32,075 bases of DNA from Bdellovibrionales bacterium. GTDB taxonomy: Bacteria; Bdellovibrionota; FAC87; UBA2466. The translations under genes and the position numbers were made by a program. Positions 8,036-17,465 of the stretch are shown here, one piece after another. Within the stretch, counting starts at the first letter, position 1, and every line of letters begins with the position of its first letter. The stretch is taken from the NCBI GenBank assembly GCA_009692515.1, contig SHZA01000018.1:1-32075 (forward strand). The letters run 5' to 3'. Below the pieces are notes generated by a model. The model was not told the DNA's origin and searched no databases. It was given only the letters and a program-made list of their open reading frames with translations.

Positions 8036-9652
8036 TCAATTGCGTTTGATAGCACCTTCGCTGGCCGCAAAAAACATTCTTCCAACGGTATTTCCAGATT
8101 CTACGGCGCCATCCATATAGCCCTGTTTCTCAACACTACAATGCTCTCCCGCAAAAAGAAGTCTGCCATCCAATTCAGTTTCTCCTGCAGCACCAATGAG
8201 GGTCGTATATTGACCTACCAAAGGAGTGCTGTAGGACCCCTTTGCATAGGAGACCTTGGGCCATACCATTAAGGCTTTGTTCCCATCTATTTTTTTTGCA
8301 CTATCAGGATATATTTTTTCAAGATCTAGAAGTGTCGTTTTTAAAATGTCTGGGCCCACAGTTGCCCCCTTTTCTCCTCCAAAAAGCGCGGTCAAAATAC
8401 CCCGATTCCCTTTTTGAAGTCGACTAGTTTCCCAAAAACATTGAGAGGAGAAATCTCCGAATATGGTTCCTGAAGAGGCAGGAACTTGCCCCTGCTTTTG
8501 CCTCCAAAATTTTTCCTTAAACCCAATGATTAATTTAGAATCGGTTCCATAACCTAACTCTGCAATGCTTTTTTTCTTGGCAGGACTTAAATTTAGTTTG
8601 TGAATTCCCTCAACATCTCGCAAAACTGAAAATGGCAAAGCAAGAATAACCCTATTCGCCTTAAGTACTTTAGCCTTTCCATGATTCATGAAGGTCAGCT
8701 CTATTTTTTTCCCTTTTTCGGTAATCTTCACCAGGGGGTGCCCCAGCTGAGGGGTTACCTTTCCTTTTAGTTTATCCTCAAGCGCTTTAATTAAACGTGA
8801 GTTTCCGCCAACCACTCTTTTGCTTTCATCAGAAGCTCCATATATTTTAAAGTCTTGCCTAGGATTATTCTCAAATAGAACTAGAATATTTAGCGCCGAC
8901 TGCAAACTTGCCGTTACGCCAAACTCACTTTCATAAGCCTCTTGTATTAGATCTAAAAGCCAGCCCTCTACGAGATCTTTTTTAGATTGAAGATATTCCA
9001 CCAAAGACATGCGATCTAAGGCTTCAACTTTAGGCCCCATTTTATTTCTATAGGTAGGAACTCGAAAGTTTTTACCTTCATAAAGAAGGCTTAGGTCTTT
9101 CAATATTATTTTTAAGAGTGGTTTTGCAGCCGCCTGTAACTCAGTTTCTGTTCGAAGTTTTTGCCTCGCATAGTAAATTCTACTTAAACCAGAGTCGCTT
9201 TCTGTAAAATCTTCTAGCGAAACATAAAGTTCGCGACAAAGATCGATGATACTGGATTGAGTTGAATCAATTAGCTCTCCACCCAACTCACAAAACATTC
9301 CCTCTTCGTTAAATTTGTCTCGGGTGAAAATTCTTCCACCTAGTCGGTCACTCGCCTCAAAAAGCTGTGGGCGAACTCCGCCTTGACTCAAGCGATAGGC
9401 CGCGACCAAGCCAGCCACACCCGCCCCGACTATAATGGTGTCATCCTGAGTTGCCCCTGAATTTATTGGGAGCACTCTCTTTTCCAGAGCTCTCAATGGA
9501 CGGCCCATAGCAGTGAGTGCTATCGCGCTTGTTAAAAAATCTCGACGAGAAAAGGTGGAACCGGATCTTAGTCCAGTTTCCTCAGTCGCACTTTCAAGGA
9601 GTGATTTGGAAATAAGGGTCTGTAGTTTTTTAAATAACCGCTGTCTTGCCAT
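8036..9652 (-). CDS. Flavin monoamine oxidase-family protein with Tat signal
   Basis: This is an FAD-dependent amine oxidase-type oxidoreductase of 538 residues. The N-terminus carries a twin-arginine motif FSRRDFLTSAIALTAMG (34-50), preceded by an unusually long 33-residue n-region, so export of the folded flavoprotein to the periplasm is likely. The dinucleotide fold is TIIVGAGVAGLVAAYRL (GxGxxG at 76-81) with E99 for the ribose and LGGRIFT (104-110). The C-terminal FAD motif is LLFAGEHCSVEKQGYMDGAVESG (about 500-525), typical of monoamine oxidase/LAO enzymes. Substrate cannot be told from the sequence; amines or amino acids are likely. ATG at 9652 follows TAGGAGT. The gene stands alone, 111 bases after RNase J on the same strand. 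Confidence 0.88.
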   Translation of the reverse strand: MARQRLFKKLQTLISKSLLESATEETGLRSGSTFSRRDFLTSAIALTAMGRPLRALEKRVLPINSGATQDDTIIVGAGVAGLVAAYRLSQGGVRPQLFEASDRLGGRIFTRDKFNEEGMFCELGGELIDSTQSSIIDLCRELYVSLEDFTESDSGLSRIYYARQKLRTETELQAAAKPLLKIILKDLSLLYEGKNFRVPTYRNKMGPKVEALDRMSLVEYLQSKKDLVEGWLLDLIQEAYESEFGVTASLQSALNILVLFENNPRQDFKIYGASDESKRVVGGNSRLIKALEDKLKGKVTPQLGHPLVKITEKGKKIELTFMNHGKAKVLKANRVILALPFSVLRDVEGIHKLNLSPAKKKSIAELGYGTDSKLIIGFKEKFWRQKQGQVPASSGTIFGDFSSQCFWETSRLQKGNRGILTALFGGEKGATVGPDILKTTLLDLEKIYPDSAKKIDGNKALMVWPKVSYAKGSYSTPLVGQYTTLIGAAGETELDGRLLFAGEHCSVEKQGYMDGAVESGNTVGRMFFAASEGAIKRN

Positions 9653-9763
9653 TTACAAAATGACTCCTAAAAAGTTGCGAAACCTAACGCACAAATAAAA
9701 TCAGACAAAAAAGTCGCACTCAACACATTTGAGATTAAGGCTCATCACCTATTGACACCGTGG

Positions 9764-11434
9764 TTAGACGTCTAAAACCAGCGGAATAAATATCGGCTTG
9801 TGACTCACTCTTTTTTTATAAAATCGTCTGCCTTCTATGCGTAATGTTTCTTCAAGATCTTGAGCATGCATAAAATCGTAATAAATATCTTCTAGGTGAT
9901 CCTCTGCATCTTCTGCCACATGCTGTGGGTTTTCTCCTTTAAAATAAATAAGTCCATAGGACCGAATGGCTGGAGGCCCGAACAGTTTTAAACTTTTTGC
10001 ATCTCTCATAAAAACCGCAAAGACAATTCCGGTTTTCGCTAAATTACTTCTCTGAGTGAAAATATCGGGACGACCTTCTACATAGTCGGTTCCCACAATA
10101 ACCGTCTTATTCAGTTTAAGTCTCTCTCCAAGCTCAATTCCATCTACCGAAAGCTCTACCAACTGACCATCTTCGATCACTTTAATATTTTCAGGTGGGA
10201 TACCCACCTCTTCAGCCAACCCTGCGTGTTTTGATAAATGGCGATAGGCCCCATGAACCGGAATAAAATATTTAGGTTTTACCGCTCGAAGCATCATCAA
10301 CAACTCATCTTGTTGACCATGCCCCGACACATGCACCTGATGAATCGATTCGTAAATCACCTCGGCACCCGCCCGATATAACTGATCGATCATTTTCGAT
10401 ATGGCCCGTTCGTTTCCTGGAATAAATCGACTAGACATCACCACGAGATCCCCGTGACGAATATGAAATTCTTTATGAATTCCCTCAGAAATTCTTAGCA
10501 GCGCCGATTGCGGTTCGGCCTGACTTCCGGTCATTAAAACAATCACCTTATCATCGGGAAACTGCCCTGTGTTTTCCAGTGGGATTAAGGTATTGGAAGG
10601 TATCAAAAGCGAGTTTTGCTCAGAGGCAAGTTTCGTATACGTGTGCATACTCCGACCTGCCAAGGCCACCTTTTTGCCCTGTGCGTGGGCCAGCTCCAAT
10701 AATTTTTCAAGTCGTTTAATATTAGATGCAAACAAGGCAATGATCATTCGTCCCTTTTGTTTGCTTAAAATATCTTGGAAGGAGTCTCGAATCTCCATTT
10801 CAGATAGGGTGTGTCCAGGACGCTCGGCATTAGTACTGTCTGACAATAAAAGGGCAACCCCTTTATTTCCCCACTCTTCAAAGGGTTCAAATCCAATTTT
10901 GCCTTGAGAAGTTTCGTGGGCATCATGCTTAAAATCACCTGAGTGAATGACTGTGCCCACCGGTGTCTCAATCGCAAAGGCTAAGGCTTCAATAATGGAA
11001 TGCTGCACTGGAATGGGATCAAATGTGAATGGCCCGACTTTAAATGGTTTTCTGTTTTCAATTTTGTGAAATCTGACATCTTTTAAGTCGCTATGCTCCG
11101 TTAGTTTTTGACTAATCAGTCCTGCAGGAAAGGGAGTCGCGTAGATATCTAGCTCTTTTTCTTTTAGTAAATAGGGAATCGCACCAATATGATCCTCATG
11201 ACCATGAGTAACCACCACTCCGCGAAGACTATCCAAACGATCTTTCACATAGGCGAGATCTGGAATTAGTAGATCCATTCCTGGCCAGTGACTATCAGGA
11301 AACTGCACGCCACAGTCGATTAAAACCATGTCATTACCGTATTCAAGCACAAAGCAGTTCATGCCAATCTCTCCCAGGCCACCCAAAGGGAGAAGTCTTA
11401 GTTTTTTGTCATTTTGTCGTTCGGTCCTATTCAT
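9764..11434 (-). CDS. rnj: Ribonuclease J
   Basis: A metallo-beta-lactamase/beta-CASP ribonuclease of 556 residues, the usual size. RNase J combines endonuclease and 5'-3' exonuclease activities in mRNA decay and rRNA maturation. The zinc site is complete: VTHGHEDH (H77, H79, D81, H82), VQHS with H145 and HSGDFKHD with D167. The beta-CASP part includes HVHVSGHGQQ, and PVHGAYRHLSKHA supplies the last metal ligand. The C-terminal domain continues to the usual length. Its presence beside proteobacterial genes agrees with deltaproteobacteria-like lineages, which use RNase J. It is transcribed away from the LysM gene across a 142-base divergent gap in which I see no clear promoter. Confidence 0.95.
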   Translation of the reverse strand: MNRTERQNDKKLRLLPLGGLGEIGMNCFVLEYGNDMVLIDCGVQFPDSHWPGMDLLIPDLAYVKDRLDSLRGVVVTHGHEDHIGAIPYLLKEKELDIYATPFPAGLISQKLTEHSDLKDVRFHKIENRKPFKVGPFTFDPIPVQHSIIEALAFAIETPVGTVIHSGDFKHDAHETSQGKIGFEPFEEWGNKGVALLLSDSTNAERPGHTLSEMEIRDSFQDILSKQKGRMIIALFASNIKRLEKLLELAHAQGKKVALAGRSMHTYTKLASEQNSLLIPSNTLIPLENTGQFPDDKVIVLMTGSQAEPQSALLRISEGIHKEFHIRHGDLVVMSSRFIPGNERAISKMIDQLYRAGAEVIYESIHQVHVSGHGQQDELLMMLRAVKPKYFIPVHGAYRHLSKHAGLAEEVGIPPENIKVIEDGQLVELSVDGIELGERLKLNKTVIVGTDYVEGRPDIFTQRSNLAKTGIVFAVFMRDAKSLKLFGPPAIRSYGLIYFKGENPQHVAEDAEDHLEDIYYDFMHAQDLEETLRIEGRRFYKKRVSHKPIFIPLVLDV

Positions 11435-11576
11435 TTAAATTGAAGCCTACCGTAAAGTGCTGCTTTGTTCGAGAAAGTAATTAGACTCTGCCATCTTGAA
11501 GCTAATCCTTTCCCGGAATTCGACCGATAAATTAGCTAGAATCCTTTAATTTATCCTTTTAACAGGGACTTTTATT

Positions 11577-12965
11577 ATGAAATCTAGAGATCTTTTTTTA
11601 CCCTCCCTTACTGCCGTTATTTTAGCCGGCATGGTGGCTTTTTTATCTTGTGCACACCAAAACAGATACGCTGAAGATGTGGATGTTCCCGACGAGGATG
11701 TTGTCGCAGAATCGGATAACGAATCGAGCATAGAAAGCCCCGATCAAGCTTCCTCATCAGATAATGAGATAGAATCAAATTCTCTAGCTAAGAATACAAC
11801 TAATGAAACTTCATCCACCGACGAAAATAAATTAGAGGATGAATTGGAAAAACTCTCCGATCCTAACTCACTAGATTCCGAAACAAAGCAGCCCCTACAA
11901 AATACACAAGAGGGATCCCTCTCTGAGAACTCGACTGGAAAAGAACCCTCCTTTGAAGAGGAATTAGAGGCGTCAAGTCCAGATAAAACTGCAGCCGTTG
12001 TTCCTGGTATTATTGAAGACCCCAATACGACTGGTGGCGTTATGGGGTCTAATTCTAATTTAGATTCCGCAGCTCCTGTACAACCCAAAACAGACGAGCT
12101 TGATGAGCGAGGCACTATTTTAAGCCAATTAGATACCCCTTCATCAGAAACACTTAACTTAGAGACTCCTGCACCTAGAAGGTCGCGCTTTGGAGTGGCT
12201 CATAGAGTTCCCAAAATTCCAAGTAAAGCGGTTACAAGAAGAGGGACTAAACTCAACCGCTTTTATTTTGTAAGAAAAGGGGACTCTGCAAACAAGGTTT
12301 CTACTCTTATTTATGGCTCCTCCAAAAATGCGGGAAATCTAAAAAAATGGAACGGCAAAAATTGGACCCCCGGTAAAATTCTCTACTATGTATCTAGTAA
12401 AAATCCAAAAGATCCTAAAATGGACTCCTTCTTTAAAGAAAATGGTGTCACCCCCGATAGCTATACGATTGGGGAGGGAGATTGGTTATCTAAAATCGCA
12501 AATAATAGATTAGGAAGTCCCAAGAGCTGGATAGAAATTGCTGTGGTTAATGGGATTAGAAATCCAAAAACTTTAGAAACAGGCCAAAAGATTGCCGTAT
12601 ACCCTAAAGATCTAACCCTAAAACCAGAGCCCGTAATGATTGCAATTGCGGAGCCTATCGTGCAGCCACCCGTCGTCATAGAAGCCCCAGTCACCCCTCC
12701 CGTAGTTACCACGCCTCCTGTCATGGAGCCCTCAGTTGAAGAGGCTGTAGTAGACCCTGTGGTGACCTCTAGCCCGATCGCAGGATTCAATATTAAAAAG
12801 TTTATTGAACAAAATATGTTTGCCGGACTCATGGGGCTTGCCGGATTCTTTTTGGTTCTTTTATTGATTACTAAAAAACGTAAAAAGAATAACGCCATGG
12901 CCAATGATGATTTCGCAGATGGAGAAGATAGTTTTCAGCCGCCTACTAAACTAAAACGAAAGTAG
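11577..12965 (+). CDS. LysM-repeat, single-pass membrane protein (FimV-like layout)
   Basis: The 462-residue product is not one I can name. It starts with a signal sequence ending FLSCAHQ, a lipobox-like site with C25 but an imperfect -3/-2 pair. Residues 30-190 are an acidic Ser/Glu/Asp-rich, probably disordered stretch. Two LysM-type domains follow: FYFVRKGDSANKVSTLIYG (about 229-272) and SYTIGEGDWLSKIANNRLG (about 295-342), which should bind peptidoglycan. A Pro/Val-rich linker (350-400) leads to a transmembrane helix GLMGLAGFFLVLLLI (about 417-431), a KKRKK stop-transfer and a short acidic cytoplasmic tail. Periplasmic LysM plus one C-terminal helix resembles FimV/TspA polar-hub proteins, by layout only. 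ATG follows an AGGGA site. If C25 is lipidated, the protein would be anchored at both ends. Confidence 0.8.
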   Translation: MKSRDLFLPSLTAVILAGMVAFLSCAHQNRYAEDVDVPDEDVVAESDNESSIESPDQASSSDNEIESNSLAKNTTNETSSTDENKLEDELEKLSDPNSLDSETKQPLQNTQEGSLSENSTGKEPSFEEELEASSPDKTAAVVPGIIEDPNTTGGVMGSNSNLDSAAPVQPKTDELDERGTILSQLDTPSSETLNLETPAPRRSRFGVAHRVPKIPSKAVTRRGTKLNRFYFVRKGDSANKVSTLIYGSSKNAGNLKKWNGKNWTPGKILYYVSSKNPKDPKMDSFFKENGVTPDSYTIGEGDWLSKIANNRLGSPKSWIEIAVVNGIRNPKTLETGQKIAVYPKDLTLKPEPVMIAIAEPIVQPPVVIEAPVTPPVVTTPPVMEPSVEEAVVDPVVTSSPIAGFNIKKFIEQNMFAGLMGLAGFFLVLLLITKKRKKNNAMANDDFADGEDSFQPPTKLKRK

Positions 12966-13145
12966 AGCTCTCCTGATCTCAGTTTGTTATTTGATCTCTA
13001 ATCCCATTCCTACCTCTGTGGATAGGCGTCATTAACTTTTCCCCCAATCTGTTGTCCCCTCTCAAAGTTGACAAAACACTCTCCCAAAGGCAACCTAGTT
13101 AGTTAATTATTTATTAACATTCTCACACAACCAAAAGGGTGTTTT

Positions 13146-14315
13146 ATGAAACTAAAAGACTGTCTTTTTACTTCCGAATCGGTAACTGAAGGTCATCCAG
13201 ATAAAATAGCAGACCAAATTTCCGATGCTGTCTTAGATGCCGTTCTTGCGCAAGACCCGCGTGGACGTGTGGCCTGTGAAACCCTACTCACCACAGGACT
13301 TACGATAATTAGTGGTGAGATTACCACTACAGCCGTTTTTAATCCCACAGAAATTGCCCGCAATGTAATTAAACGAATCGGCTACACCAGTGACGAGATG
13401 GGATTTGATTATAAAACTTGTGGCGTGATTACTGCCATAGGAAAACAATCTCCAAACATCTCTCAGGGCGTGACAGAAGGTCAGGGGCTCTTTAAAGAGC
13501 AGGGTGCCGGGGACCAAGGAAGTATGTTTGGTTATGCCTGTGATGAAACTTTAGAGTTAATGCCAGCCACCATTTCCTATTCTCACAAACTTTGTAAACG
13601 CCTTGCTGAAGCTCGAAAAGAGGGAACGCTTGGATTTCTTCGTCCCGATGGTAAAGCGCAGGTCACCGTTCAATATGAAAATGGTGTGCTGAAACGAATA
13701 GAAACTATAGTCGTCTCAACTCAACACAGCCCCGAGGTCTCTCACGCTGAACTTACCGATGCCGTTATGGAAGAGATCATTAGAAAAACTATTCCTGCAA
13801 AACTTTTAGATTCTAAGACGAAATACTTCATTAATCCTACTGGGGTTTTTGTCGTGGGAGGTCCGATGGGAGATTGTGGACTCACCGGAAGAAAAATTAT
13901 CGTTGATACCTATGGAGGACACGGTGCTCACGGGGGCGGAGCTTTCTCTGGAAAAGATCCCTCAAAGGTAGATCGTTCTGCTTCTTATATGGCTCGATAT
14001 GTAGCCAAAAATATTGTCGGTGCAGGACTAGCAAAGCGATGCTTAGTGCAACTAGCTTATGCCATTGGGATTGCAGAACCGGTCTCTTTGATGATTGAAG
14101 ACTTTGAAACCGGCACCGTTTCTTCGGCTAAATTAAATTCTGCCGCTAGAGAGGTTTTTGGTTTCAAGCCTGCTGATATTATAAAAACATTAGACCTTTT
14201 GAGGCCTATTTACGAAGAAACTGCAGCTTATGGTCATTTTGGCAGAACCTCTTCCAAAGGTTTCAATTGGGAAAAACTAGACCGCGTTGACGCTTTAAAA
14301 CAACTGACTCGATAA
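13146..14315 (+). CDS. metK: S-adenosylmethionine synthetase
   Basis: MetK makes S-adenosylmethionine from methionine and ATP. Length is 389 residues, standard. Visible motifs are [16 protein letters not shown] (N-terminal ATP/metal site), the [16 protein letters not shown] signature (about 118-133), [21 protein letters not shown] and the P-loop-like [20 protein letters not shown] at 13146 follows AAGGGTG. No SAM riboswitch is recognisable in the 180 bases upstream. The gene appears to be transcribed alone and is followed by a hairpin. Confidence 0.97.
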   Translation: MKLKDCLFTSESVTEGHPDKIADQISDAVLDAVLAQDPRGRVACETLLTTGLTIISGEITTTAVFNPTEIARNVIKRIGYTSDEMGFDYKTCGVITAIGKQSPNISQGVTEGQGLFKEQGAGDQGSMFGYACDETLELMPATISYSHKLCKRLAEARKEGTLGFLRPDGKAQVTVQYENGVLKRIETIVVSTQHSPEVSHAELTDAVMEEIIRKTIPAKLLDSKTKYFINPTGVFVVGGPMGDCGLTGRKIIVDTYGGHGAHGGGAFSGKDPSKVDRSASYMARYVAKNIVGAGLAKRCLVQLAYAIGIAEPVSLMIEDFETGTVSSAKLNSAAREVFGFKPADIIKTLDLLRPIYEETAAYGHFGRTSSKGFNWEKLDRVDALKQLTR

Positions 14316-14321
14316 TAAAAT

Positions 14322-14356
14322 AAGGGGCGATGCTTCATCCAAAAGCACCACCCCTT
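14322..14356 (+). terminator. Hairpin after metK
   Basis: AAGGGG pairs with CCCCTT and TGCTT with AAGCA, separated by a 3x3 internal loop, around a seven-base loop (14322-14335 with 14343-14356). It begins six bases after the metK stop. The downstream bases (CAATTTAATTGTCT) are T-rich but not a clean T-run. Confidence 0.55.
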
Positions 14357-14403
14357 CAATTTAATTGTCTCAAAAACTAACTGCTAGCTAAGAAATTATT
14401 TTT

Positions 14404-14430
14404 AAAAAAAAAATTTCGCTTTTCTTGCGA
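14404..14430 (-). terminator. Terminator of the zinc-knuckle gene
   Basis: Directly after the stop codon on the minus strand, TCGC and GCGA pair around a seven-base loop and are followed by ten T residues (A-run at 14404-14413 on the plus strand). The stem has only four pairs, so efficiency is uncertain, but the T-run is strong. Confidence 0.5.
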
Positions 14431-14631
14431 CTATTTTTTTGCAGTAATATGGGTTTTTCTTAAAGTCATATCAATATTTGATTTATCCGTTATCTTATTT
14501 TTCTTTCCACCTTCATCTTCATCGCATTCAATCTCAACATCAAAAACCAACTCATCACACTTCATGCAAACGGTACGATTGTTTAAAACATAATTAGATT
14601 TGGGACCCCCGCAGATCTTACAAGTTTTCAT
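14431..14631 (-). CDS. Small zinc-knuckle protein, function unknown
   Basis: A 66-residue protein starting MKTCKICGGPKSNYVLNN. Two CxxC pairs, CKIC (C4, C7) and CMKC (about 22-25), form a likely zinc knuckle. An acidic segment EIECDEDEGGKK follows, then a basic tail ending THITAKK. The ribosome site decides the start: GGAGG (14639-14643) is seven bases from ATG at 14631 but only one base from the in-frame ATG at 14637. A promoter upstream and a T10 terminator right after the stop make it a single-gene transcript between lon and metK. A zinc-binding nucleic-acid or protein adaptor is possible, but nothing in the sequence says which. Confidence 0.75.
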   Translation of the reverse strand: MKTCKICGGPKSNYVLNNRTVCMKCDELVFDVEIECDEDEGGKKNKITDKSNIDMTLRKTHITAKK

Positions 14632-14727
14632 AATCATTCCTCCAAAGGCTATTAAGCCGATAAACCCTTATAAATCCTTGTGCCGTCTCTCTGTTGAAAA
14701 CTATAACAACTGACTAACTATTCCTTA

Positions 14728-14756
14728 ATTGTAAAGAATATGACGCAAAAAATCAA
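14728..14756 (-). promoter_or_regulatory. Promoter of the zinc-knuckle gene
   Basis: Read on the minus strand, TTGATT (14751-14756) and TACAAT (14728-14733) are 17 bases apart. Initiation near 14721 gives a 5' leader of about 90 bases, which includes a small GGCT/AGCC hairpin (14647-14658) just ahead of the ribosome site. Confidence 0.55.
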
Positions 14757-14811
14757 TCCTAATTACCTGAAATTAATGGTTTTTATGTACTCTCATAGAA
14801 TACACTCCACC

Positions 14812-17238
14812 TTAATTCGCATTTGGCTGATTCGGTTTTTTTATTCGAGAAGCTATGTCTGGTTTGACCTCAGAACTAGAGGCTCCTGGAGCCACACCAA
14901 TGAAGACTTCATCAGCATCAATGGCCTCTCTTAGCACCTGATCAGTATGAGTTACTTCAACCACCGTAATATTTTTTAGAATATTTTTAGGAATGTCTCT
15001 AAGATCCTTACCATTTTCCTGTGGAATAATAATCTTTTTGACTCCCCCTCGATAAGCGGCAAATATTTTTTCTTTGAGTCCACCGATAGGAAGTACATTT
15101 CCACGAAGGGTAATCTCTCCTGTCATGGCAACATCTTTACTCACCGGCTTTCCTGTTAAAGCACTTACCAATGCTGTAGCCATGGTGATTCCAGCAGAGG
15201 GCCCGTCTTTAGGAATCGCCCCTTCGGGAACATGAATATGGATGTCCAATTTTTCGTAGAAATCGGGCGCCAATCCTAATAGTTTCGCTCGCGAGCGCAC
15301 ATAACTCATGGCAGCCTGAGCCGACTCCTGCATCACATCACCCAATTTTCCAGTGACTGTGAGTTTTCCTTTTCCCGGAAGCTGTATCACCTCAATGGTT
15401 AGCATATCGCCGCCAGCCTCGGTATAGGCTAAGCCATTAACTAAACCCACCTCAGAAGTCGCCTCTGTTTTCTGATATCTAAATTTGTGGGGCCCGAGTA
15501 GCTCCACAATCTTTTTAGAGTTAACGACTACCTTGGATTTATCCTGAGATTTTTTTGCCCATTTACGAGCCACTTTTCTACAGACTGCAGCGATCTCACG
15601 CTCTAAATTACGAACGCCAGCCTCTTTCGTATAATGTCGGGTCAGATCTTCCAAAGCCTCATCAACAAAGGTTATCTTGTTTTCATCTAGGCCATGGCGA
15701 GGAACCTCTTTCGGCACTAAATGCCGTTTGGCGATCTCCATTTTTTCCTCTTCTGTATAACCGGAAATATTAATCACCTCTAATCGATCTAGAAGTGGCA
15801 ATGGAATCGTATGTTGCGAATTCGCCGTGGTAATAAACATGACATTCGACAGATCATATTCGACCTCTAAATAGTGATCCGAAAAAAATCTGTTCTGTTC
15901 TGGGTCTAGCACCTCTAAAAGCGCACTACTTGGATCCCCTCTAAAATCTGTGCTCATTTTATCAATTTCATCAAGCAAGATTACAGGATTAATCGCTCCA
16001 GCCTTTTTCATCCCCTGAATAATTTTTCCGGGAAGTGCTCCAATATAAGTTCTGCGATGCCCGCGAACTTCAGCTTCATCCCTCACCCCACCGAGAGAAA
16101 TCTTTACAAAATTTCTGCCAATAGATCTGGCAATGGATCTTCCCAAAGAGGTTTTTCCCACTCCAGGAGGTCCTACTAGACAGAGAATAGGTCCCTGCAT
16201 CTTTTCTACTAAACTCTGAACGGAAAGATGCTCAATAATTCTCTCTTTAACCGGTTTTAGACCATAGTGATCCTCATCCAAGACAGCTTCGGCAGCATCA
16301 ACATCTATCTTATCTGAAGTTTTTTCACTCCAGGGAATGCTCAACATCCAATCTAAGTAATTACGAACCACGGTCGCTTCAGCCGACATGGGAGACATCA
16401 TTTTAAGCTTTTTGATTTCCGAACGAGCCTTTTTCAAAGCCTCTTCTGGAAGTCTTTTTCGCTTCAGTGTCTTTTCAAGCTCGCTGATTTCACTTTTAAA
16501 CTCGTCTCGTTCGCCAAGCTCTTTTTGAATCGCTTGCATCTGCTCGTTGAGGTAGTACTCTTTCTGAGAGCGCTCCATCTGTTTTTTCACACGACTGCGA
16601 ATTTTCTTCTCTACCTGAAGGATCTCAATTTCACCTTCGATCAGACCCATTAGTTTTTCTAATCGACGGCAAGCATCGGTTAATTCTAGAAGCCTTTGCT
16701 TTTCCTCCACCTTGATATTTAAATGTGGAATGATCGTATCGGAAAGTTTGCCTGGATCTTCAATGGAAAGCACCGACATCAATAATTCGGGTGGAATTCT
16801 TTTATTCAATTTCACATAAACTTCAAAAACAGATTTGATACTGCGGACAAAAGCTTCCGCCTCCACCATTGAACTCACACATTCATCAAGAGGTTCTCCC
16901 TCAACTTTAAAATAATTCTCCTTGTCGATGTATTTAGTGATACGGACTCGACTGATTCCTTCGACCAAAACTTTTAAGGTACCATCTGGAAGTCTTAAGA
17001 GCTGAATGATATTGGCAAGCGTCCCAATTGCAAAAATATCTTTTTCATCTGGATTGTTATTCTGCGCTTTTTTCTGAGCCGCTAAAATAATTTGCTTTCG
17101 ATCACCCATTGCCTCTTCGAGAGCACGAATTGATTTTTCCCGTCCCACAAAAAGTGGAACTACCATGTGAGGAAAAACAATGATGTCTCGAAGTGGAAGT
17201 AGAGAGTAAAGAGAAGTTGGTTCTAGTTTTTTAGTCAT
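14812..17238 (-). CDS. lon: ATP-dependent protease Lon
   Basis: Lon is a cytosolic AAA+ serine protease that degrades misfolded and regulatory proteins. The 808 residues cover the N-terminal substrate domain ([27 protein letters not shown]), a coiled-coil region, the AAA+ module with Walker [11 protein letters not shown] and Walker [10 protein letters not shown], and the protease domain. The catalytic dyad is S681 in KDGPSAGIT and K724 in GGLKEKI. The start ATG follows AAGGGGGT. The C-terminal 20 residues are a variable tail. It lies 227 bases after clpX and has its own promoter, in the conserved order tig-clpP-clpX-lon. Confidence 0.97.
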   Translation of the reverse strand: MTKKLEPTSLYSLLPLRDIIVFPHMVVPLFVGREKSIRALEEAMGDRKQIILAAQKKAQNNNPDEKDIFAIGTLANIIQLLRLPDGTLKVLVEGISRVRITKYIDKENYFKVEGEPLDECVSSMVEAEAFVRSIKSVFEVYVKLNKRIPPELLMSVLSIEDPGKLSDTIIPHLNIKVEEKQRLLELTDACRRLEKLMGLIEGEIEILQVEKKIRSRVKKQMERSQKEYYLNEQMQAIQKELGERDEFKSEISELEKTLKRKRLPEEALKKARSEIKKLKMMSPMSAEATVVRNYLDWMLSIPWSEKTSDKIDVDAAEAVLDEDHYGLKPVKERIIEHLSVQSLVEKMQGPILCLVGPPGVGKTSLGRSIARSIGRNFVKISLGGVRDEAEVRGHRRTYIGALPGKIIQGMKKAGAINPVILLDEIDKMSTDFRGDPSSALLEVLDPEQNRFFSDHYLEVEYDLSNVMFITTANSQHTIPLPLLDRLEVINISGYTEEEKMEIAKRHLVPKEVPRHGLDENKITFVDEALEDLTRHYTKEAGVRNLEREIAAVCRKVARKWAKKSQDKSKVVVNSKKIVELLGPHKFRYQKTEATSEVGLVNGLAYTEAGGDMLTIEVIQLPGKGKLTVTGKLGDVMQESAQAAMSYVRSRAKLLGLAPDFYEKLDIHIHVPEGAIPKDGPSAGITMATALVSALTGKPVSKDVAMTGEITLRGNVLPIGGLKEKIFAAYRGGVKKIIIPQENGKDLRDIPKNILKNITVVEVTHTDQVLREAIDADEVFIGVAPGASSSEVKPDIASRIKKPNQPNAN

Positions 17239-17260
17239 GGACGCTTACCCCCTTGGAATA

Positions 17261-17290
17261 ATTATATCGCATGTCGCAGCCCGAACATAA
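17261..17290 (-). promoter_or_regulatory. Promoter of lon
   Basis: On the minus strand a perfect TATAAT (17261-17266) lies 18 bases from TTATGT (17285-17290). Initiation near 17254 would give a leader of about 15 bases that just includes the ribosome site. No heat-shock-type or CIRCE element is visible. The remainder of the 227-base clpX-lon gap shows nothing I can name. Confidence 0.45.
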
Positions 17291-17465
17291 GCCAAGAAAT
17301 TTTTTATTTTCTAACACCAAGTATTAGATTCGCTGACGCGTTATGATTTAGTTTGTTTAGTAAGCGATCGATGACGAATAGGTAAGTAACTAGCTAATAA
17401 ATACAGCTGCGCACCACAAAAACCACAGCAGATTGTCTTTAATTGTCATATCGGAAGAGCGGTTC

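Noticed and set aside
11744..12115. Minus-strand 123-codon frame inside the LysM gene
   Set aside because: Serine-rich mirror of the acidic spacer; the plus-strand gene has the signal peptide and LysM domains.
12966..13145. SAM riboswitch or promoter ahead of metK
   Set aside because: No SAM-I/SAM-II core pattern is visible. A perfect TTGACA at 13068-13073 has no -10 at 16-18 bases; TAGTTA is 22 bases away.
14740..14934. Plus-strand 64-codon frame near the lon stop
   Set aside because: It is antisense to the end of lon and to the zinc-knuckle promoter; no ribosome site.
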